A stretch of 64,000 nt of DNA from Spongilla lacustris (lineage: Eukaryota > Porifera > Demospongiae > Spongillida > Spongillidae): NCBI GenBank assembly GCA_949361645.1, contig OX442426.1, forward strand, positions 6,754,602 to 6,818,601, read 5' to 3'. A program made the translations under genes and the position numbers. Shown piece after piece: positions 1 through 11,134 of this stretch. The first letter of the stretch is position 1. Each line of letters opens with the position of its first letter. The notes beneath the pieces are model-generated. The model was given only the letters and a program-made list of their open reading frames with translations, was not told the origin of the DNA and searched no databases.

Positions 1-26
1 GGTAGAGAATTCAATATTGAGAGTGT

Positions 27-1570
27 GTGCAATTGTATTGTTTTTTCTGTTGCTCAGGCATTCCAGTGTTTAACAAAGCAGTGGCAAAGCACATACAGCA
101 AGCCCCAGATGTGACAAGGATTGTTATTTTTTCTTTTCTTTTTTGTCTCCCCCCCCCTCCCCAGTTAAACTTTCATATCCAGTCCAAGGAAACAATTTTC
201 ATCTTGAGAATGGGAACTACCTTTCTGCAACTCAGACCTTAAATTAATCTGTTAACATGACCAAACATTGGGCGTAAATGTACATACAAAAACATTTCTG
301 CCTGCTGAGCCTGATCGATCAATGATAGAGTCAGGTGAGGAGCCTGCACACAAAGTAACATGATTGCAGAACACAGCAATGAAAAGCTCAATCTGGCACA
401 AAGCTATAAAAGGTAGCTGTGCTTCTCTGCTATAACTGATGCAAGCCTCTTATACCAGGTTTTGGCAGCAGGACCTAATCCACCAGAAGTAGAAAACACC
501 AGTGCTGTGAAAAATCAAGGTTCTACTTCACGAACGTTGGCTTCATAGGCATGTTTCCTGTAATTTATATTTACTGATGTTGAAATGAAAAGACCATCTC
601 TAATAAGACTTTCAGAGCATGCAACCATATGATGCCAGCAGTAGAAAAGAATATAAAGTAACTACAGAAGACCAACATATACATGTCGCAGATTACAAGA
701 AGAAATGTACTTCCAAGTTTTGTAAATAAAGGCAGTAATGTGTTGTATGAAGTGGCTGCATTTACTATAAGTGGCAAAGCAGGTAAATATAATTCACTGA
801 TTACTATTTAATCTGAATTATAAGTCCTCTCGATCTTAGTGAGCAAAACGGGATCATTTTTGTTTTTCTCCAACACACTGTACGAACATCTGCTTTATAG
901 CTCAAATGGCTACATTTATCATTGCTGAAAAAGTAAGAACTTACTGAGCAGACAGCAAGCCCTTCTAAAATTTTACTGATTGAGCAATTCAAGTTCCATA
1001 CTGAGAGTATTCTATAGAAACGGCATTTCTGTTGCTGAGATGTTGCTATGCTACATACATTACCAAGCAGTGGCAAAGCATATACAGCAATCCCCAAATG
1101 TGCTCAACATGTATAAGGATTGGTGTTCTCTTTTTATTCTCCAAGTGTAATTTTGGTATCCAGTGCACAGAACCATATGTTTTTTTTTTGTTCTTGAGAA
1201 TGGGAACTACCTTTTTGCAACTCAATAATGCATAGTTTATGACCAAACATCAAAACATGATGCATTTATGTCTGCTGAGCCGGATAGATCAATGGTAGAG
1301 TCAGGTGGGGAGCCTGCACCTCGATGGTATGATGATGTTGAGCCAAAAGGTCACATGATTGCAAAACATAGTAATGAAAAGCTCAATTTGGCACGAAGCT
1401 ACAAAGATTAGGCTGTACTTTTCTGCAATAACTGATGCATGCATGCCTCTTATACCAAGTTTGGCAGCAGGACCTAATCCACCAGAAGTAGAACACACCA
1501 GTGGTGTGAAACATCAAAGTTCTACTTGACAAAACGCTGGCATCAAAGGCATGTTTCTTGTAACCTATAG
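27..1570. repeat. Diverged direct repeat, two copies of about 540 bp
   Basis: The stretch 30-560 recurs, diverged, at about 1025-1565. Shared blocks include a caagcagtggcaaagca-like word, gagaatgggaactaccttt, a Gly-Gly-rich coding relic and a terminal gcatgtttc-tgtaa block, in the same order. On the minus strand both copies (around 490-320 and 1498-1301) encode a broken peptide with the pattern TSGGLGPAAK followed, after a frameshift, by LSFSLL-like residues. That pattern recurs at about 33200 on the plus strand and looks like the C-terminal tail of a retroelement protein. The family assignment is uncertain. Confidence 0.7.
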
Positions 1571-2659
1571 TTACGATACTGTAACAAAAATACCATTTCT
1601 AATAAGAAGTGAGGAACATGCATATGCAACCATGACATTGGTTTGTATTGCCACTCCACCCACCGCAAAGCACTATTCTACCTAAACCACTTACTCCTAT
1701 TCATTATTTCTAATAAGAACAGTGATACTCTTGTCAACAGCAGCTCATGAAAGGAAAATATTCCAATTGTAATTAAAGACACTTTGCTGTTGCTCATCTT
1801 CCCAAATCATGCAGAATATCTGTGAGCAGCACACCCAAATATAGTACCAACAGTAAGTGGAGCATTCCGAGTCAAAGCAACAGATAAATGTGATTCGGGT
1901 TAAAACTTGCAGCGGTAAAGCATATAGAGTGACTAACACTAATTCAGTCAGCCAGACTAATAAAACCAAGTATTCAAATCATGTCTCCAAACATAAACAT
2001 AATAATAATAATAATGTGGCCAGTGCTCATGATTCAGGTTCTTGCTGGAAGAAGTGCAATGGACCTAACACCCGACGTTTGTCATGTTCATGTGTTACAG
2101 CAAATAGTCTGTGTTTAGGTCATTGTGGTGCAGCAATAAAACGAACCAGGATCATCTCACCTTGTTTTCTTCCAGTTATCTGTCCTCACAGACCTCTTCA
2201 ACCATGGCTACATCTTCATCACTAACTAGTTCCCAACCAGTTGAAGTATCCACTTTTAAGATGGCTCTGTTGAAGTAAAGTATTAAGCAGGATTCTGTTT
2301 CTAATAGGTGTGCACCTCTGGGAAATATCGCAACTCCTTTGTGCACAAATCAGGCTGTCTTAGTGTCAATGCCTTCTCACACCTACTCACATCCAGTTGT
2401 GCAACAATCGGAACTGCCCACTCCGAACTCCTCACAGTCCCCTTTGCAAGCTATTCAGCAGAACTCACACCAGCAGTATACAAATGTTTACAGGTCTCCT
2501 TGTATTGCGCAAGGATGCTCTGAACAAATTGCTTGAATCTGCATGCCACCATGCCCTAATGTAATAAGGGTGTAGTTTCCCGTCACAACCAACTTAGAAA
2601 TACCTTTTTTGAAACCTGCAGACTGGCTGGCATCGGTGGTCCAATGGAGGTAGGAAGTG

Positions 2660-2995
2660 GATTGGGGCACTCGACCAGCAGATCTCCTAGTGCCAAACTG
2701 GGATCTGGGGAAACCTTTTTATCTCACTGTTGCATCACCGCTTAATCAGTGAAGAGTGTACAGGTTTCTGAACTGAGGAAGCATGCCTCCAATGGTATGA
2801 AGTGCTCATAGCTTGCATACCATTGGCTGTTGAGAACTACGGCTGCTGGGGAGCTAAGGCTCGCTTATATTTTCCTCACCTTGCCTCATGCCTCGTAGTT
2901 CGGCTAAACTGCACAAGATCACTATATAGTAGGCTCAATTTGGTCCTTGTCAGAGCAAATGCTAGGGCACTGCTATCGTGAGCATATGGCATCAG
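2660..2995 (+). pseudogene. Non-LTR retroelement C-terminal fragment
   Basis: Plus-strand frames encode RPADLLVPNWDLGKP, then TVASPLN, a stop, and after a frame change IPLAVENYGCWGAKAR and LNLVLVRANARALLS before a stop at about 2990. The same ordered blocks occur at 48390-49640 and 57680-58720, so this is the C-terminal part of a reverse-transcriptase-encoding element. It is broken by at least one stop and one frameshift, and no RT domain is present here. Confidence 0.65.
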
Positions 2996-3710
2996 CTCTG
3001 AGATTACGGAGTACATGTAACTACAGCAGTAGGCTAATCAAGTTTTTGTGTACTCATTTATTCATTAGTAATCCTGTTACTTGTAAATGTGATTCAGGTT
3101 TTTTATCACTGCATCAGCAAGCCACACTAAAGAATTAAGAGTGAAAAACACTAGTGTCGTATACAGTCAGCAAGACTAAAGGCACTTCCAAGTATTTCAC
3201 CAAGTCTCCAAACAGAAATAAACATTGCTGATGATAAAGAATGCTGACAATTCAAGTTTCAGAATAAGAATGCCATAACTATTGTAAGAAATGCTATCTG
3301 TTACTTAGGTACGTACATTAACAAGCAGTGGCAAAGCATTATTATGTAGGCAGAAAGCCCAAAAACTGCTCAACATGTACTCTTGAATATATTCAAGGTA
3401 CATATATGTCCTACTGAAAAGCATGTGATTTTTTTTTATACCCACAATAACTCTACAAGGAATAACTGTTGCAAACAAATATTTATCTGCAGCTCCGATC
3501 TTGTACGTAAAGCAGCGTAGTATATAAGTAACAAGCCTAACCTACAGTTACTGATATTGTAGAGGAAAATTCAACCACGAAAATGGTTTAAGTAATGCTA
3601 TGTATTCTAACTACGTACTCCTGTTCATTCTTTCTAATATGAAGTAGCAAATGTGAAGAACAATCGATTTTATGATGAGATAGAAGCCCAAGGACTAAAA
3701 AAAATGCAAT

Positions 3711-4445
3711 TCAACTGCAACTGTAACCGAAGATGCTTCTACGCAAATGATGCTGAAGTATATAGTGGGTAGCACATTCAAATATACCGCCAGTTTTCTG
3801 TACCAAAAGTACATGTAGAGAGGTGTCCTTGTTGATTGACTTCAGCTCCACCTTGCACTCATCAGGAATGTCAGTACCCAATAGAGACTGATTGTGTTCA
3901 GTCCCAGTTCTGATCCACTCAGGTCCATCCTGCCACAATTTACAGAGAGAAAGTTCCGTGGGACTGAGTCCTCGTGACAGGATATCAGCTGGATTATCCT
4001 TGCCCGGGCAGTGTTTCCAACACCGAGCTGGTACTAGTCGTTGTATCTCCTCCAGTTGATTTTGTACAAATGGTTTCCAGTCTCTGTCAATTCCCTTGAT
4101 CTAGCATAATGCAACTTGTGAGTCAGAAAAGCATACATGAGGCATCAATGTACATCTTGGAGTTAGACTCTCCGCTACGTTAGTAATCAGTCTGGCTAGA
4201 AGTAGAGATGCCATTAATTCTAGGCGAGGGATGGTTTGAGTTTTTAGTGGAGCTACTCTAGTTCTCGATACGACAAAATTCGTGGTCTTCTGGCCATCTG
4301 ATGTTTCAACAATGTAGACCACTGCAGCGTATGCTGTGATTGATGCATCGCAGAAGCCGTAAAGTTGTGCTGACTCCGTACATTTTCCTTTGAAGTAGTG
4401 CCTTGTGAAGTAGTACATGGTAAAACATTAGCAATACACGCCAAT
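3711..4445 (-). pseudogene. BEL/Pao-type retrotransposon RNase H region, broken
   Basis: The minus strand encodes a Pao-family RNase H-like block: GFCDASITAYAAVVY, then TRVAPLKTQTIPRLELMA, then FSDSQVALC. It continues after one in-frame TAG (near 4100) with DRDWKPFVQNQ, CPGKDNPADILSRGLSP and LWQDGPEWIRTG. The FCDAS, PRLEL and NPADILSRG signatures are characteristic of BEL/Pao polyproteins. Reading ends at a stop at 3711, before any integrase. The RT proper is not seen upstream. Confidence 0.8.
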
Positions 4446-5459
4446 GCGATTCAAGATTTAATCCTTTTCTCTCTACATTAAATATAAAAAGTGACTAACA
4501 CTAATGTAAAAGACTAAAGAAACGTAGTATTTCATCTACTTCTATCCCAATTAAACATCAAACAGTCCACAAATCACTGTGAGTAGCCGGTAATAAAAAG
4601 AAAAATGATGCAAGTACTCTGATAGCATATTCACTATTGTCGCTAATTTCAAATGAAAAATATTTATGTTTCTTCGCTATTTGATCTGGAAACAGTACCC
4701 AGTGACATGTCAAAATGCAATTCAAGTGTCAGCCTTTCTATTGTAAGCACTGTTTTTCTCTTGCTCAGGTGTATTGCTATGGTACACACAACCTAATGTA
4801 GGCAGAAAGCTCAAAAGCGCTCAACATGTGCCGAATATATTGATGGCTACACAAATATTGCCAGTGCAAAGATATTTTATTTCTGAAGTATTAAATTACT
4901 TCTCATAATGCAACTCACTTCAATGATCTCATTCTCTCTTTGATGCTCTTGCACATACATGTGTACTAAAATCTCATAACTTCACTTTTTTAGTTCTCAT
5001 AACTGAGTTTAATTCCCTGATTCCCTGTTCAGTTCACATATAACCAACAGTTCTTTTATTTATTTTGTAGTGCAAAAAAAAAAGCCCTTTACGGGAAAGT
5101 CTTGAAGTATGCAAATATGCTATGATTTGATGACTGAAGTAGATTTTAGTGGCTGGGGCTCTGCCCTAAACCTTGATGGTTGAGATGTTGCAAAGAATTA
5201 CTTTTCTGCAGCTCAGATCTGGTATATTATAAAGCAGTGGCCACTAACATAGTATACAAGCAGCAAGTTTAACTAACTAAGAATATTTCTAATAGAACGT
5301 GAAGAATGCTCAACGATGACAATATAGGTGCATTTACACAGTAAGGCACTATTCTACCTTAACTATGTACTGTTATTCCTTCTTTCTAATACAAAGTGAC
5401 AAACGTGAGCAATATATGACATAGAAGCCTACTTATGAGTAATGGTAAGAAGTAAAATA

Positions 5460-5650
5460 TTCCAGGAAAGGAGAAAATGCTCTGCAGGCGAAACGCCAGT
5501 GGTAGTATGTAGGTAGGTTGGTCTGGGGGGCCGACTAGGAGAAAATGGTCAAGGTAGTGGAGTAGGATTGCCCCGTAATTGTTCTCTAGGACCCAGTGAA
5601 GTGTGCTGGCAAAGTTGTCGAAGATGCTTGGGGCTATGATTAATCAGTAT
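5460..5650 (-). pseudogene. DIRS-like reverse transcriptase palm fragment
   Basis: Reading the minus strand from about 5645 gives IAPSIFDNFASTLHWVLENN followed by GAILLHYLDHFLLVGPP. This is the pattern around the catalytic YLDD box of DIRS/Ngaro reverse transcriptases, with the second Asp replaced by His. Nothing recognisable flanks it. It could come from the same family as the element at 10.2 kb, which lacks this segment. Confidence 0.55.
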
Positions 5651-5929
5651 ATTGTCCACAATTGTTCAGTGACACTTGCACATAGCCTTTAAACCAACTC
5701 AATTGTCATTATAAATGTGAACACATGCATCCCTTGTGCACGAGATGATGTGAATGTGACATGGGACATAATAGCGTTTCAACTTCTTGGTGAACGGAGG
5801 GGGGTGGGGGTGGGGGATCTTTCCTAAATTTGTTGATCAGGTCATCTATGCAAGGGCATCAGATATAGGCACACTGTTGATTCGTCTATATTCCGGTGTT
5901 GTTCTGTAGCTGAACAAGAATCTCGCCAG

Positions 5930-6378
5930 TCAACTACAATAGCATTCTTTATCCCACTTAAGCTACCTTCAAATCGCTTGCAAACAACGCACCTATAAAT
6001 GACAGATCTGACTAGACTCCTTCCGCCAATAATTCAGAACATAGACCGAACTTCAGTCAGTGTTTCCCATACTCCATTGTGGCCAACTCGAATGTGTGCA
6101 TCCCTGATTACCAACACAGTGTGATGTTGTTTTCCATCCAAAAGAATGGGATGTTTGGCAGAGTAAGGAAGGTCTGCATTTTGTAGCCTTCCACCACACC
6201 TCCACAATGATCGTTCGTCCTGAAACAAACCAAACTGATTCTTCCAAGTAGGAAATCTGTCATTCTTCAGTACACCTGACTGGGATTCTCGAATCCACAA
6301 CTCTTCAGCCTTGGCAGCATCACATTCTGCCAACTCAAGTGATGTGACTTGCCTCTTCAACAACTGGATAAACTTCAA
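5930..6378 (-). pseudogene. BEL/Pao-type integrase zinc-binding (H2C2) fragment
   Basis: The minus strand encodes LRCGGRLQNADLPYSAKHPI-like sequence (read here as WRCGGRLQNADLPYSAKHP), then DAHIRVGHNGVWETL, an in-frame TGA at about 6033, and IYRCVVCKRFEGSLSG. The two His and the CVVC pair form the H2C2 integrase zinc-binding motif. In an intact element this lies downstream of the RNase H region. Here it sits upstream of it on the same strand, so the pieces are rearranged or come from different copies. Confidence 0.75.
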
Positions 6379-6640
6379 TACAGTGGCAGTGACTCGGTAT
6401 AGCCTACGTGTAGTGCTGTATTTCTCTCCAGAGGTTTTCTGGAGCCATTAGTAGCCGGATGGTACGGCGCGCTAGTCAAATGACGGACACCATTGTGAGC
6501 TACAAACGTTTTAAATTCTGCAGGCGTGAATGCTGTGCCGTTGTCTGAGATCAGCATTTCTGGCAACCCATGAGTTGAAAACACGTGCCGCAAGAATGTG
6601 ATAGCTTGCTGGGAGGAACAGGAAGAGACCACTGCAACTT
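6375..6640 (-). pseudogene. Ty3/gypsy-type integrase core fragment
   Basis: The minus strand encodes HVFSTHGLPEMLISDNGTAF, then FVAHNGVRHLTSAPYHPATNG. The SDNG and PYHPATNG blocks are the central and C-terminal parts of a Ty3/gypsy integrase catalytic core. The frame ends at 6375 next to the BEL/Pao-type zinc-binding piece. The two belong to different element classes, which marks this as a composite of insertions. Confidence 0.75.
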
Positions 6641-6899
6641 CCAGCCACTTGAAAAAGAATCATGTATATACATGTATATGATATTAAGTCGTTTTTTCCC
6701 CCAATTCAGCGCTAAACCATCTAATTTGACTAACACCGATGCATTATACAGTTGGCAACACAGCAGAAACCAAATTTATCAAGTCTCCAAACACAAACAC
6801 TCCAGATTATTGAAAACCTCAGCATTAAACCATACGTTCTACCTAAACCATGTACATGTACTCCTACTCGTTATTTCTAAGAAGAAGTGAAACGTGAGA

Positions 6900-7590
6900 A
6901 ATAGATTCAGTTTTAGTATGAAACAGTAGCCTACAAACAAAAACAAATGCAATTTGAGTGCAATTGTGATATAAGACTTCTACTATTTGCTTAGAAAGTC
7001 ATGATGCTAAGCTTGGAGTCAAAGGAAATTTATTATGGGCAACAAGCTCTAAGATAAAGTAAAAGCACTCCCGATGTTATGGAACAGTAAAGCACCCACA
7101 ATACCAACTTTGTTTTATATTGTTCAGGTTCTGCTCCCAGTCTTGTAAACACCAATATAGCCGAGTCCGTTCATAGCAATTTTAGGCCATCATGTGCCCA
7201 ACTGGAGTGTAAGGTCTTTTTTTTTCACTCGATCATTACCTACATACTCAACCCTGTGATGTCAGCATTTTAGCCATGTAGTAAAACACCCTGACTTGTA
7301 ATAGTTACCAAAACATAGCACTTACTGAGATTACTGAAATTATTTAAAGCAATTATTCTGATCTACACGCAAGGATTTATAGAAGAATTAGATGAATAGG
7401 TACCGTACTTACCAGCACAGATGGCACTATCTCTGTAGTTGGGACCCACAAAGCAGAACAGCTGGCTACATATGAAGGCAAGCATTATTCACAACATGTC
7501 ATTACAGGACACTATTCAAACGTACAAATGAGGTAGCAGCTGGAGATAAAATCCATACTCTCTTACAGTGTTTTCTTTGGAGACCCTACA
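6900..7590. other. No gene seen
   Basis: AT-rich sequence without a convincing coding frame or named repeat, apart from weak blocks of the 0-7 kb repeat family at its left edge. Confidence 0.4.
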
Positions 7591-7594
7591 CCAA

Positions 7595-8860
7595 GGGTGG
7601 ATGGATTCAGGAACTGGAGCTGGAGATGAGATGAACAAATTACAAGTGAGCAATGCTTGTAACAGAAATGAACAAATAGCAAGATTCCATTACAAGGAAA
7701 AGTACATGCATGTGTTATTTAAGTGCATGCAATTTTAGAAATGACGCAATGGTAGTAATGAGGCATTTCTAAATGGAATCATTTGTACACTTTATTCTGC
7801 ACATGATCACATATTAATGATGCTTCAATTCCATTTAAGACTCTCCAGGCATATTCCAGTGACTGGAAAAGCCTTTTAATCTCTAGTACAGAATTTTACA
7901 AGTGAGCCATGGTTGTATGCATTACCCAACTGTGCACTTCTATTTCGAATACCAATGTGTTATTGTAGTTCATGCAATGTAAATAGTTATGTATTGTCAG
8001 GTAACAAAGCGCTCGAAGCATTTCTAAATTGATGTGTTTGATGTAATATTTCTAATTATACAGTTGAGGCAGCATCAAAAATGGACCTAGTGCATATTTT
8101 AGAATTTTATTTCTTCCTATTTAAAAATCTCTATAACTTCCCAACAGTTAAGGCTATCTACAACATATAATACTACACTACCACACAATTTTTATGTGAC
8201 AGACATGATGTGACAGCAGCAACTGAAGATAACATACACACCAACCTCTGGACTATAGTGCTGCCTTTCAGAGACGACTGACTGGACTTCACCAAAAGAC
8301 TGGAACTACTGGACTGGAACGACTGAACAACTGGACAGCAATGACTGCACTGGAACAACTGGAGTGAAACAACTTCACTGGAATAACTTGACAGGAATAG
8401 GCCGGAGCGACTGGACTGGAATACTGGAGGAATGGAACTACTGGAATGAAGACTGAAATGAAGACTGGATGGATAGGATTGACTGGAATGGATTGGAACG
8501 GAATGACTAGAATTAATGGAACGGACTGGAACAGACTGGTAGTGTGGACTAGAGTGGACCGATTGGCCAGTGATGGATGGATTCAGGAACTGGAGCTGGA
8601 GATGAAAACCAGAAATTTACAAATGAACAAGTTTGTAATAAAAATGCAAAAATAACAAGATTCCTTATTACAGATCTTGTGTTATTAAAGTGCATGTAGG
8701 TTATATTGTCAATAATACCTATCTGGACTGCACAGGACTGGTAGTGCACTAGAGTGGAACGACGGATGGAATCAGGAACTGGAGCTGGAGATGAAAACAA
8801 GTATACAAATGAAAACTTTTGTTATAAAAATGCACAAATAGCAAGATTCTATTATTACTG
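7595..8860. repeat. Three copies of a roughly 100-bp repeat plus ACTGG-rich tracts
   Basis: The word ggattcaggaactggagc starts three copies, at about 7604, 8579 and (with one change) 8768. Each is followed by gatga, a variable a-rich block, gttgtaa-like text and agcaagattc. Between them, 8270-8570 consists of degenerate 10-20 bp repeats of the type ggaactactggactg, so 8260-8570 is simple-repeat DNA. The short ORFs here follow from the repeat. Confidence 0.7.
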
Positions 8861-9380
8861 ATTTCAAACAAGTGAACTTTGGTTATAGGTATTTCCCAAC
8901 TGTGTATACTAGCAGACTCCCTGGCAAGATGCCCTTTATTTCAATTACCATAGCACAGATTTTTACTACACATATATTGCTAGTAACTTCTAAACTTGTA
9001 ATAGTTATCAAAACACAGTATGTACGCCCACCTAAGTCTCACTACGTAAATATCATTTTTCATGTTCTTGGTTGTGTGCATGATCTCGTATGCACACTTG
9101 CATCTTTATTGATGCAAATAATTATATTACAATAAGATTTAGGGTGGCTCAATTCATATGAAATGGCCCCACAGACATGTGGCAGATGGTGTGCTTCAAA
9201 TAAAATGTGACAAATAGCCACACAACAGATATAAAGAATGCACAAATGTTTACCCAACCAGCCTATACAAACCCAGCTGAGATCCTCACCTTGGAAATGT
9301 AGGAGGTAACATCTGCCCATGTACAGCAAGAGGAAAAAGACAGCAGGAAGAGGTCCGAAGGGTAACATATAACATATAGG
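8860..9380. other. No gene seen
   Basis: AT-rich sequence leading into the 40-bp minisatellite. Open frames here are short and have no recognisable motif. Confidence 0.4.
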
Positions 9381-10120
9381 GAACACATAACACCAAGGGA
9401 ACAACAAGGTTACATGAGGTGAACACATAACACCAAGGGAACAACAAGGTTACACGAGGTGAACACATAACACCAAGGAAACAACAAGGTTACATGAGGT
9501 GAACACATAACACCAAGGGAACAACAAGGTTACACGAGGTGAACACATAACACCAAGGGAACAACAAGGTTACATGAGGTGAACACATAACACCAAGGGA
9601 ACAACAAGGTTACATGAGGTGAACACATAACACCAAGGGAACAACAAGGTTACATGAGGTGAACACATAACACCAAGGGAACAACAAGGTTACATGAGGT
9701 GAACACATAACACCAAGGGAACAACAAGGTTACATGAGGGGAACACATAACACCAAGGGAACAACAAGGTTACATGAGGTGAACACATAACACCAAGGGA
9801 ACAACAAGGTTACATGAGGTGAACACATAACACCAAGGGAACAACAAGGTTACATGAGGTGAACACATAACACCAAGGGAACAACAAGGTTACACGAGGT
9901 GAACACATAACACCAAGGGAACAACAAGGTTACATGAGGTGAACACATAACACCAAGGGAACAACAAGGTTACATGAGGTGAACACATAACACCAAGGGA
10001 ACAACAAGGTTACATGAGGTGAACACATAACACCAAGGGAACAACAAGGTTACATGAGGTGAACACATAACACCAAGGGAACAACAAGGTTACACGAGGT
10101 GAACACATAACACCAAGGAG
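9381..10120. repeat. 40-bp minisatellite, about 18 head-to-tail copies
   Basis: The unit begins gaacacataacaccaaggga, continues acaacaaggttacatgaggt and repeats contiguously from about 9381 to 10120 with only single-base variants such as acatgag/acacgag. There are no spacers, so it is not a CRISPR array. The near identity of the copies points to recent expansion or ongoing homogenisation. It ends in partial units about 110 bp before the DIRS-like coding region. Confidence 0.95.
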
Positions 10121-10246
10121 CAGGTGAACACATAACAACAAGGAGCAGCAAGTGAACCAAGGAGCACATTTGGAACGAATGATCTAGACAGAGGAAGCAG
10201 ATAGTCCGAATCAGCAGGAGTGCCAGGAGTCCATGTCAACCATGTT

Positions 10247-10570
10247 TCAGGTAAGCAAGGCGATGGGGATCCCAGTGGCCACGGAAAAGTGTGAAGGTCC
10301 AGCGACCTGCATCACCTTCCTGGGCACCGTGCTGGATTCCTCCCTGCAGCAGCTCAGATTGCCACCAGAGAAGCTGCAGGACATCTGATCCCTGATCAAA
10401 TCATGGCTTGTCAAATGCAAAGCTACAAAGAGCGAGCACCTATCTCTCATTGGGAAACTATCTTTTGCAGCCAAGGTAGTCCCAGCAGGCCACCTGTTCC
10501 TACGTCGTCTCATCCAGCTCTCAACAACAGTGACGAGGCTACACCACCACATCTACCTCAACCCGAAGCC
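10247..10570 (+). pseudogene. DIRS RT thumb/connection region
   Basis: The frame encodes MGIPVATEKCEGPATCITFL, LRLPPEKLQDI, a stop, then LSLIGKLSFAAKVVPAGHLF and LRRLIQL. These are the conserved blocks that follow the YLDD box in DIRS-type reverse transcriptases: the EKCEGP and FLG motifs, the LPPEKL helix and the GKLSFAAKV motif. The frame shifts at its 3' end before the RNase H part. Confidence 0.8.
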
Positions 10571-10584
10571 AGAGCCGACCTGCG

Positions 10585-11035
10585 ATGGTGGAACAGCTTC
10601 CTATCATCTTGGAATGGCATCTCACTGTTCATAGCCCCCGAAATGGAAGGATGCAGACTCCTTCCAGCCGTACACCAATGCCACGGCTCCCTCGGATTTG
10701 GCGCTTACCTGATCGTGCCTGGTTCAGAGGCGACTGGCAGCCACACCAGCAGCTACCCAAGCGCTCCATACCATGGCAGGAACTATTCGCCATAGTGGCA
10801 GCAGCTCTCACTTGGGGCCATCTCCTGGCTGGACAGCGCATCAAGTTTCATTGCGACAACCTGCCCATAGTCCAGTCATGGACCAACCAGTCTTCAAGGC
10901 ACCCTGGCATAATGGATCTCCTATAAACCCTGTTCTTTATTGCAGTCAGAAACAACTTTACAGTTTCCCTGGTGCAACTCCCAGGCAGACTGAACTGCAT
11001 TGCGGACGCGCTTTCCCACAATCAAAATGTCATGC
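10585..11035 (+). pseudogene. DIRS RNase H region
   Basis: After a frame change the plus strand encodes IPWQELFAIVAAALTWGHLL, then IKFHCDNLPIVQSWTNQSS, a stop, and LPGRLNCIADALSHNQN. WQELFAI, HCDN and the NCIADALS block with its acidic residue are the RNase H signatures of DIRS elements. The N-terminal part is in a different frame. Confidence 0.8.
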
Positions 11036-11134
11036 TTCTTTTCCCTTGCCCCCCAGGCCAACCAGTTGCCCACGCCTGTACCTCCGGAGCTGGCAGAGCT
11101 CTAGAAGGCCGCCTCAGACACCTCCTGCACAGAG

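Larger units (their letters stand above)
1570..7000. repeat. Further diverged copies of the same repeat region
   Basis: Short ordered blocks of the repeat at 30-2040 reappear at about 3130-3620, 4490-4820, 5200-5420 and 6720-6910. Examples are the gtctccaaacataaac block (about 1985, 3205, 6783), the aagcagtggcaaagca block (about 3335) and the ctacctaaaccat block (about 1678, 6840). The copies are too diverged for exact borders. No intact gene is visible between them apart from the retroelement relics listed separately. Confidence 0.5.

Noticed and set aside
3711..6640. One complete BEL/Pao element on the minus strand
   Set aside because: The zinc-binding integrase piece lies upstream of the RNase H region and the integrase core is of Ty3 type, so the order and classes do not fit one element.
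9060..9468. Minus-strand ORFs with repeated CSPHVTLLFPWCYVF-like text
   Set aside because: They run into the 40-bp minisatellite; the repeats are translation of the array.
9381..10120. CRISPR array
   Set aside because: The 40-bp units follow each other without unique spacers, and the genome is eukaryotic; it is a minisatellite.
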